Source: an uncultured Flavobacteriales bacterium (GTDB lineage Bacteria; Bacteroidota; Bacteroidia; Flavobacteriales_D; Parvicellaceae). Taken from it: 7,468 nucleotides of DNA. Below are positions 1-5,517 of the stretch, piece after piece. Made by a program: the position numbers and the translations under genes. Each line of letters begins with the position of its first letter. The first letter of the stretch is position 1. Below the pieces are notes generated by a model. The model made no database searches and had not been told where the DNA came from. It was given only the letters and a program-made list of their open reading frames with translations. The stretch lies in the NCBI GenBank assembly GCA_937924345.1, contig CALDTD010000138.1:1-7468 (forward strand), read 5' to 3'.

Positions 1-925
1 TACAATTAATAATATTGATCAGCATCTCTCGATAAACAACAGCTATTAATTGACCACATCTCCAAGACTCAACTTTTATAACTGTACTATAATTTCCTAA
101 TGTAACAGAATTAAAAGTTAACGCTCCATTATTTGCATTTAAAATAGCACCTGAATTCGCATTACTCTGACTTGGGTTGGGTAGTTGATTTATTCTATCG
201 AAACCAACTTCCCACTCTACCTCAGTAGGAGAAATTGGCGGGTTAAATGTAGTTCCGAAATCGTTATTTAAAGGGTTAGCAAATTGATAACTTATAGAAT
301 CTAAATCGCTATCAAAAGCGCCAATGTTATAATTTATATTTTCTGCAGCACAAACAACATTTAATGGCGGTTTAATAAACGAAGGTGAACTATCGAAACA
401 AGGGCTAGCATCTGCTCCGTTATAGCTGTACATTGAAGCGCGTAAAGTTAAACCTGCATTTTGAGCGTTTACTAAATTCTGAGCTACACCTGTTCTAAAA
501 AATGCATCCCAAGTAAAATGCCAACCATCGTTAGGTGGAACTCCCGATAATGTTAGTGGCGCACTTTGTAAAATATACTCTGTAATACTCCCTGTTCCTG
601 GTGAAGTACAATTAAATTCTGGATCACCTCCAGGAACTTCATTACATTGAAATGATAAATCGTTATCTCCTACATTTGCCAAAGGGATTATGGACAAATT
701 TGGATTATTCCAAACCCTAATCTGTAGAGATGTAGGAGGCGGTTGAGACTCATTACAATCTTGATATACTTTTACTTGAAAAACATACTCTCCAGTTCCT
801 AAACATGTCCAAGTTAATTCACCCCCTACAAAATGATTAGCACTAGAAAAATTAACACATAACAAAAAAGCTGAAACTAAAAGAAGTTTCAAACAGTTAA
901 AACTATGTATTATTAACACTTTCAT
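1..925 (-). CDS. Secreted large surface protein, N-terminal part (probable T9SS cargo), 3' end beyond window
   Basis: An open frame of 308 codons runs from ATG at 925 to the left edge without a stop, so only the N-terminal part is present. The start is well fixed: the codon directly before the ATG is an in-frame TAG, and the next Met is residue 165. Residues 1-29 form a signal peptide (basic start, Leu-rich core, Ser-Ser-Ala before the likely cut), so the protein is exported. The mature protein begins HFVGGELTW.C (31-41), then VYQDC (53-57), SPCF (174-177), an acidic FDSDLDSISY stretch (204-213) and NGALTF...LGNYSTVIKVE (266-286). From memory, this order is typical of the N-terminal region of very large Bacteroidota proteins that end in the gliding-motility-associated C-terminal domain; such a C-terminus here is inference. 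Eight cysteines in the mature part (41, 57, 94, 106, 176, 192, 290, 308) suit disulfides. The gene lies 61 bp after tex on the same strand, with no Shine-Dalgarno and no convincing promoter. Its exact role (adhesion or surface structure) is unknown. Confidence 0.85.
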   Translation of the reverse strand, partial: MKVLIIHSFNCLKLLLVSAFLLCVNFSSANHFVGGELTWTCLGTGEYVFQVKVYQDCNESQPPPTSLQIRVWNNPNLSIIPLANVGDNDLSFQCNEVPGGDPEFNCTSPGTGSITEYILQSAPLTLSGVPPNDGWHFTWDAFFRTGVAQNLVNAQNAGLTLRASMYSYNGADASPCFDSSPSFIKPPLNVVCAAENINYNIGAFDSDLDSISYQFANPLNNDFGTTFNPPISPTEVEWEVGFDRINQLPNPSQSNANSGAILNANNGALTFNSVTLGNYSTVIKVESWRCGQLIAVVYREMLINIINC

Positions 926-986
926 CTATTGACTTTACAACGTAAATTAATATCTAATTGTTGTTATTTACTGACGCTTAAACAAG

Positions 987-3107
987 CTATAGTTGCTTTT
1001 TTTGACCTTTTAAACTTAAGTTTATTCGCTTTCGTTCTTTATCTATACTTATTACTCTAGCATTAACTTGTTCTTGTAACGCAATTACACTTGCAGGGTT
1101 ACTAACATAATCATCTGCTAATTCTGAAATATGAATTAATCCATTTACTTTTATTCCTAAATCTACAAATGCTCCAAAATTAGTTACATTATTTACAATC
1201 CCAGGTAATTCCATCCCAATCGACAAGTCATCTATAGATTGAATATTAGCAAAATTAAATGCTTTAATCTTTCCTCGAGGATCTCGATTAGGTTGCAACA
1301 ATTCCTTTTTTAAGTCTGCTAAAGTAAATTCACCAATAGTATCAGATTGATATTCCTTCCAACTTATCGATTCAATAGCTTCCTTATTTCCAATTAAGTC
1401 CTCTATATCCATCGATAAATCTTTGGCAATTCTAGAAACTAAATCATAATGTTCTGGGTGAACTCCACTATTATCTAACTTATTTTTAGCTTCGGTAATT
1501 CTTAAAAAACCAGCTGCTTGTTGAAAAGCTTTTGGACCTAACTTCGAGACCTTTAGTAACTCTTTCCTAGAAGAAAAACCTCCTAATTTTGTTCGATAAC
1601 TAATTATATTTTCAGCTAACTGAGGACCTATTCCCGCTACGTACTGTAATAGATATTTACTAGCAGTATTTAAATTTACACCTACATTATTTACACAATT
1701 TTCTATTGTAAAATCTAGTTTTTGCTTTAATTTTGACTGGTTTACATCATGTTGATACTGCCCTACTCCAATACTTTTGGGATCGATCTTTACCAGCTCA
1801 GCCAAAGGGTCAATTAATCTTCGTCCAATAGAAACACTACCTCTAACAGTTACATCAAAATCTGGAAATTCTTCTCTCGCTATCTTTGAGGCTGAATAAA
1901 TTGATGCTCCTGCTTCGTTTACAATGTAGATTGAAAGATCATTCTTGTAGTGAATACTTTTTAAAAACTGTTCGGTTTCTCTGCTTGCTGTACCATTTCC
2001 GAGTGCAATAGCTTCTACTTTGTATTGTTCAGTTAATGTAGCAACTTTCTTTTTTGCAGCTGCAGTATCTCGTTTTGGAGGATGTGGAAATATAGTTGCA
2101 TTTGACAATAAATCTCCGTTCTCGTTTAAACAAACCAATTTACAGCCCGACTTAAAGCCAGGGTCAACAGCTAATATTCGTTTTCCACCTAAGGGAGACT
2201 GTAACAATAATTGCTTTAAATTATTCGCAAAAACTTGTATCGATTCCTCATCGAATTTTTCTTTTAATTCTGTACGAATTTCTGCTTCTAAACTTGGTTT
2301 AAAATAACGAGAATAAGCCTTTAAAATTGATTTCTCTAGTAGTTTAGTTGATTGATTATTCTTAATTATAAAACGAGTTATTATCTCTATTGAATCTTTT
2401 TTCTCTGGACCTAATGAGACTTTTATAACACCTTCTTCTTGCGCGCGGTAAATTGCTAAAAAACGGTGCGATTTTAAACGAGAAACCTTCTCTTCAAAAC
2501 CAAAATAATCTTTAAACTTTATTTCGTTTTCCTTTCCTTTTACAAGTTTTGTTTTAAGTACTGAAGACCTCCAAAATAATTTTCTTAATTGTTGTTTTAA
2601 ATGAATACGCTCGCTAATCCAAAGTGCACAAATTTCTATTACTCCGTCTAAAACAGCTTCTTTATTTGAAAAAAAACTGTTCGTATATTTAGGAGTTAAT
2701 AATTCGATACCTGTTCCATTTTGAGCCATTAGCATTTTAGCTAATGCATCCAAACCATTTTCTATTGCAACATCTGCTTTAGTTTTTCTTCTTGGTTTAA
2801 AAGGAGTATATAAATCTTCCAACCCTTTTAATGATGCACAATTATTTATCTCGGCTTGTAAGTCAGATGTTAAAACACTTTGCTTTTCTAAAGATTTTAA
2901 CACAGAAGCTTTACGTTCTGAAAGTTGCTTTTCTGTTGCTAAATAATCAACAACTTTCTCTAACTGTATATCGGTTAAACCTCCCGTAAAATCTTTCCGA
3001 TAACGCGCAATAAAAGGTAAAGTAGCTCCTTCTGACAGCAACTCTTCTGTCTTCTTAATTTGCCAATCTTTTATTTGTATGGATGTAGAAAAATCTGATC
3101 TATTCAT
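987..3107 (-). CDS. tex: Tex: S1-domain RNA-binding transcription accessory protein
   Basis: Tex is a conserved cytoplasmic nucleic-acid-binding protein linked to transcription; its exact molecular role is incompletely settled. With the start at 3107 it has 706 residues, somewhat shorter than the E. coli and Pseudomonas forms (about 770-785). Domains in order: helical Tex N-terminal region with LPFIARYRK (about 30-38) and LYTPFKPRRKT (99-109); a YqgF/RNase H-like fold at about 309-437 with AVDPG (313-317), ALGNGTASRETEQF (368-381) and VNEAG (396-400); the Tex signature IDPKSIGVGQYQHDV (441-455); two helix-hairpin-helix units around AGIGP (491-495) and KLGP (522-525); and a C-terminal S1 RNA-binding domain (about 628-700). 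No domain is missing or broken. The frame extends to an ATG at 3131, adding eight residues (MNLYICGN), but a -7 promoter box lies within that extension, so I prefer 3107. It lies 78 bp after porQ. The family assignment is very secure and the start fairly so. Confidence 0.96.
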   Translation of the reverse strand: MNRSDFSTSIQIKDWQIKKTEELLSEGATLPFIARYRKDFTGGLTDIQLEKVVDYLATEKQLSERKASVLKSLEKQSVLTSDLQAEINNCASLKGLEDLYTPFKPRRKTKADVAIENGLDALAKMLMAQNGTGIELLTPKYTNSFFSNKEAVLDGVIEICALWISERIHLKQQLRKLFWRSSVLKTKLVKGKENEIKFKDYFGFEEKVSRLKSHRFLAIYRAQEEGVIKVSLGPEKKDSIEIITRFIIKNNQSTKLLEKSILKAYSRYFKPSLEAEIRTELKEKFDEESIQVFANNLKQLLLQSPLGGKRILAVDPGFKSGCKLVCLNENGDLLSNATIFPHPPKRDTAAAKKKVATLTEQYKVEAIALGNGTASRETEQFLKSIHYKNDLSIYIVNEAGASIYSASKIAREEFPDFDVTVRGSVSIGRRLIDPLAELVKIDPKSIGVGQYQHDVNQSKLKQKLDFTIENCVNNVGVNLNTASKYLLQYVAGIGPQLAENIISYRTKLGGFSSRKELLKVSKLGPKAFQQAAGFLRITEAKNKLDNSGVHPEHYDLVSRIAKDLSMDIEDLIGNKEAIESISWKEYQSDTIGEFTLADLKKELLQPNRDPRGKIKAFNFANIQSIDDLSIGMELPGIVNNVTNFGAFVDLGIKVNGLIHISELADDYVSNPASVIALQEQVNARVISIDKERKRINLSLKGQKKQL

Positions 3108-3114
3108 ATTACCA

Positions 3115-3122
3115 CAAATATA
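3115..3122 (-). promoter_or_regulatory. Bacteroidota-type -7 box of the tex promoter
   Basis: On the minus strand this reads TATATTTG, an exact match to the Bacteroidota -7 consensus TAnnTTTG. Only seven bases separate it from the ATG at 3107, so a transcript starting a few bases downstream would have a leader of roughly 0-5 nt. No TTG/TTTG upstream element is seen at the usual distance of about 19-21 bases; the nearest TTTG (3165-3168) is 42 bases upstream, which is too far. The box match is seen; promoter activity is inferred. Confidence 0.5.
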
Positions 3123-3185
3123 AAGATTCAATGTTTATTATAATGACTGAAACCTTATTCGTTGCAAACAAGAGACAATAAAAAT

Positions 3186-4256
3186 CTAATCTTTAAATTG
3201 ACGATAGAAAGTATCTTCTGCTACTATTTTTCTACCAATATTAGTAGCAACTGTAATATGATTATTCGCTCCAGCAACATGCCTTTTTCCCATACCATAA
3301 CTTAAGTGAAAACGCTTTACCTTAAAACGAATCCCCCAAGATAGACCTGTTGCTCCAGCTTTGGAAACAGAACTATTTAAATTACGCACAAAGTGATTAT
3401 ACCCAGCCTGAATTTGAAAGTTTTCAGAAAGAATAAGCTCTCCTCCAACTACTATATGTTGGACAAATTTATTTACAAAACTAGGAGCTATATTTTCTAT
3501 AATTTCGCCCGTTAATGGATCTGTCTCAATTGGTGCATCTTCATTAAAATAAAGCAAATTAAATCGTTGCAAATTATGATATGTTAATGAAAAACGAAAC
3601 GGGGCATGTTTTAACCTTTTAGCTATTGCAATTGCTGCATTAAAAGGTAATGCTTCTTTATTATTAGATGTATATGACTTTAATTGATAACCAATATTCT
3701 TTACTATTAGTCCTGATGAAAAATCTTTTTCTTCGTTATAATAACTCGCTCCTAACGTAGTGCTAACTCCAAAAGAATTGTATTGCTCGTAAAAGCTACC
3801 TATTAAATTTATATTTGCACCAACAGAAAAGCGTTCATTAATTGGTCGTCCGAAACTTAGTCGCATATTCAGATCACTAGCTGTAAATTTCCCACCTGTT
3901 AAGTTTCCCTCAACATCAGCCTCAGAAAAAGAACCATAATTAGCGTATAATAAACTTCCATTAAACGTTCCGATGTTCGAATAGTGTTTGGTGTAGGAAG
4001 TAAAACCAAAATTAGACCCTGCAAATTGACTGGTATAATCTAGCATAAGAAAACCATGCATCGACCTATTTAGCAAAGCTGGATTTTCTATTCCAAGACT
4101 TGGATCGTTGTCTCTAACGGAGATTAAGTATCCTCCTGCTCCTTCTACTCGAGCAGAATTGACATAATTCAAAAACTGAAAAGTTTGCTCCCCTCCTATT
4201 TGGGCTTTGCTACTCAGAGAAGTTATAAACAGACAGATAAAAAGAATTTGCTTCAT
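3186..4256 (-). CDS. porQ: PorQ: type IX secretion system outer-membrane component
   Basis: A 356-residue protein close to the usual PorQ length. Residues 1-18 are a signal peptide with SKA before the likely cleavage, giving a mature start QIGGEQTFQFLN. The mature start and several blocks fit PorQ as I know it: SARVEGAGGYLISVRDNDPSLGIENPALLN (34-63, family-typical 'NPALLN'), the LLYANYGSFSEADVEGN region, IVKNIGYQLKSY and KHAPFRFSLTYHNLQ. Alternating aromatic and polar strands through the C-terminal half suggest an outer-membrane beta-barrel related to PorV. In the T9SS, PorQ is known to work with the surface protein PorZ in the step that processes and attaches cargo; PorZ is not in this window. 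The ATG at 4256 is fixed by the signal peptide; no Shine-Dalgarno precedes it. It starts 53 bp after ychF with no terminator and no good promoter between, so cotranscription with ychF is likely. The adjacent cmk gene that I recall for porQ in several Bacteroidota is absent here. Older annotations of this family sometimes read 'penicillin-binding protein'; nothing here supports that. Confidence 0.92.
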   Translation of the reverse strand: MKQILFICLFITSLSSKAQIGGEQTFQFLNYVNSARVEGAGGYLISVRDNDPSLGIENPALLNRSMHGFLMLDYTSQFAGSNFGFTSYTKHYSNIGTFNGSLLYANYGSFSEADVEGNLTGGKFTASDLNMRLSFGRPINERFSVGANINLIGSFYEQYNSFGVSTTLGASYYNEEKDFSSGLIVKNIGYQLKSYTSNNKEALPFNAAIAIAKRLKHAPFRFSLTYHNLQRFNLLYFNEDAPIETDPLTGEIIENIAPSFVNKFVQHIVVGGELILSENFQIQAGYNHFVRNLNSSVSKAGATGLSWGIRFKVKRFHLSYGMGKRHVAGANNHITVATNIGRKIVAEDTFYRQFKD

Positions 4257-4309
4257 TTAAGATTCTAAAACGTTAATTAAAACAAATTAGTATTTATAGA
4301 TCTTAATAA

Positions 4310-5407
4310 TTATACATTAAATCTAAAATGCATAATATCACCATCTTCAACTACGTATTCTTTACCGTTTACTTGTAGTTTACCAGCTTCTTTTATTTTA
4401 GCTTCAGATTCATGCTCTATAAAGTCATTATATTTAATTACCTCAGCGCGTATAAAACCTTTTTCAAAATCTGTATGTATAACACCTGCAGCTTGAGGAG
4501 CTGTCATTCCTTTTGTAATCGTCCAAGCTCTTACCTCTTTTACACCAACAGTAAAATATGTATAAAGGTTTAACAATTTATAAGCTGACTTAATTAATTT
4601 ACTTACGCCAGGTTCGTCTAATCCTAAATCATCTAAAAATAACTGACGCTCTTCATAAGTTTCTAATTCATTAATATCTGCTTCAATAGCAGCTCCAAGC
4701 ACTAGAACCTCAGCTCCTTCGTCTTTTACAGCATTTTTTAATGCATCGACATGTGCATTTCCCTCTTTTACAGAGTTCTCATCTACATTACATAGATAAA
4801 GTACAGGCTTTGCAGTAATTAATTGCAACTCATCCAATATCACTTGCTTATCTTCGTCAAGGTCTAAAGAACGTGCAGATTTACCTTCTTCTAAAGTATT
4901 TTTCAATAAATTATATAATTCATTCTGCTTTACAGCTTCTTTATCTCCTGTTTTAATTTTTCGAGCTAAACCTGAAATTCTTTTCTCTACTGTTTCTAAA
5001 TCTTTTAATTGTAATTCGATATCAATTACTTCTTTATCTCTAACAGGATCAACACTACCATCTACATGAATTACATTACCATCATCAAAACAACGAACAA
5101 CATGTATAATTGCATCTACTTCTCTAATATTTGCTAGAAACTGGTTTCCTAAACCTTCACCTTTGTGCGCTCCTTTAACAAGACCTGCTATATCAACTAT
5201 TTCTATTGTTGTTGGAATTACTTTTTCTGGAGAAACAAGACTTTCAAGCTTATTAATACGCTCATCAGGTACTGTTATAGTACCAACATTCGGCTCAATT
5301 GTACAAAAAGGGAAATTTGCACTTTGTGCTACTGCATTAGACAAACAATTAAACAAGGTAGATTTTCCTACATTCGGCAAACCTACTATTCCACACTTTA
5401 AAGCCAT
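4310..5407 (-). CDS. ychF: YchF/OLA1: redox-regulated ribosome-associated ATPase
   Basis: The full length of 365 residues agrees with E. coli YchF (363). It is an Obg-family P-loop NTPase of the cytoplasm that, unlike most relatives, favours ATP over GTP and binds ribosomes; it has been tied to translation and stress responses. Seen motifs: Walker [10 protein letters not shown] (9-17), the switch/Walker B region [15 protein letters not shown] (71-85), and NVDE (207-210) in place of the GTP-specifying NKxD, which is the YchF signature. A charged helical hairpin occupies about 125-200, and a C-terminal TGS-like domain covers about 278-365, ending MHFRFNV. Cys35 in NFPFCTIEP is retained; the equivalent cysteine is implicated in redox sensitivity of E. 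coli YchF. The ATG at 5407 gives the canonical [16 protein letters not shown] start; only a weak purine stretch (AAGAA) precedes it. It has a candidate promoter at 5468-5437 just after the terminator of the upstream gene, and probably heads a ychF-porQ transcript. All key residues are intact. Confidence 0.97.
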   Translation of the reverse strand: MALKCGIVGLPNVGKSTLFNCLSNAVAQSANFPFCTIEPNVGTITVPDERINKLESLVSPEKVIPTTIEIVDIAGLVKGAHKGEGLGNQFLANIREVDAIIHVVRCFDDGNVIHVDGSVDPVRDKEVIDIELQLKDLETVEKRISGLARKIKTGDKEAVKQNELYNLLKNTLEEGKSARSLDLDEDKQVILDELQLITAKPVLYLCNVDENSVKEGNAHVDALKNAVKDEGAEVLVLGAAIEADINELETYEERQLFLDDLGLDEPGVSKLIKSAYKLLNLYTYFTVGVKEVRAWTITKGMTAPQAAGVIHTDFEKGFIRAEVIKYNDFIEHESEAKIKEAGKLQVNGKEYVVEDGDIMHFRFNV

Positions 5408-5436
5408 ATCGAGTTCTTATTAAAATTAACTAATGG

Positions 5437-5468
5437 CGAAAATACAGTTAATTAAAATATAGACCAAA
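5437..5468 (-). promoter_or_regulatory. Candidate ychF promoter (TTTG-N20-TATTTTCG)
   Basis: On the minus strand, TTTG (5468-5465) is followed after exactly 20 bases by TATTTTCG (5444-5437), which differs from the Bacteroidota -7 consensus TAnnTTTG at one position. The spacing matches the known -33/-7 distance. Transcription would start near 5432, giving ychF a leader of about 25 nt. The TTTG is the last part of the T-tract of the terminator at 5466-5493, so the two signals overlap. Sequence match is seen; function is inferred, and AT-rich DNA makes chance matches common. Confidence 0.45.
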
Positions 5469-5493
5469 AAAAAGGCCTCCAATTGGAAGCCTT
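5466..5493 (-). terminator. Intrinsic terminator after the T9SS cargo gene
   Basis: On the minus strand a nine-pair stem AAGGCTTCC / GGAGGCCTT (one G-T wobble) encloses the loop AATT and runs directly into eight Ts (5473-5466). It starts 24 bp beyond the TAG stop of the gene ending at 5518. This is the only strong intrinsic terminator in the window and separates that gene from ychF. The hairpin is nearly symmetric and on the plus strand is followed by AATTTTT, but no plus-strand gene points into it. Confidence 0.9.
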
Positions 5494-5517
5494 AATTTTT
5501 ATATAATTAAATAAATT

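Noticed and set aside
942..949. TAATTTAC as a -7 box for the left secreted protein
   Set aside because: It has two mismatches to TAnnTTTG at the most conserved end and no TTTG at the right distance; not better than chance in AT-rich DNA.
977..996. Small hairpin (AAGC/GCTT) over the tex stop codon as a terminator
   Set aside because: A four-pair stem with only three Ts after it on the coding strand is too weak to call.
2020..2307. Plus-strand open frame of 95 codons
   Set aside because: It lies wholly opposite the conserved RNase H-like part of tex; its product has no recognisable domain, and the tex frame explains the lack of stops.
4257..4309. CTAATTTG-like sequence as a porQ promoter
   Set aside because: Only a TAnnTTG version one base short of the consensus can be made, without an upstream element; read-through from ychF is simpler.
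5163..5423. Two overlapping plus-strand open frames (5163-5423 and 5165-5401)
   Set aside because: Both lie opposite the conserved P-loop region of ychF in different frames and encode low-complexity products rich in Cys, Tyr or Ser; they are antisense shadows.
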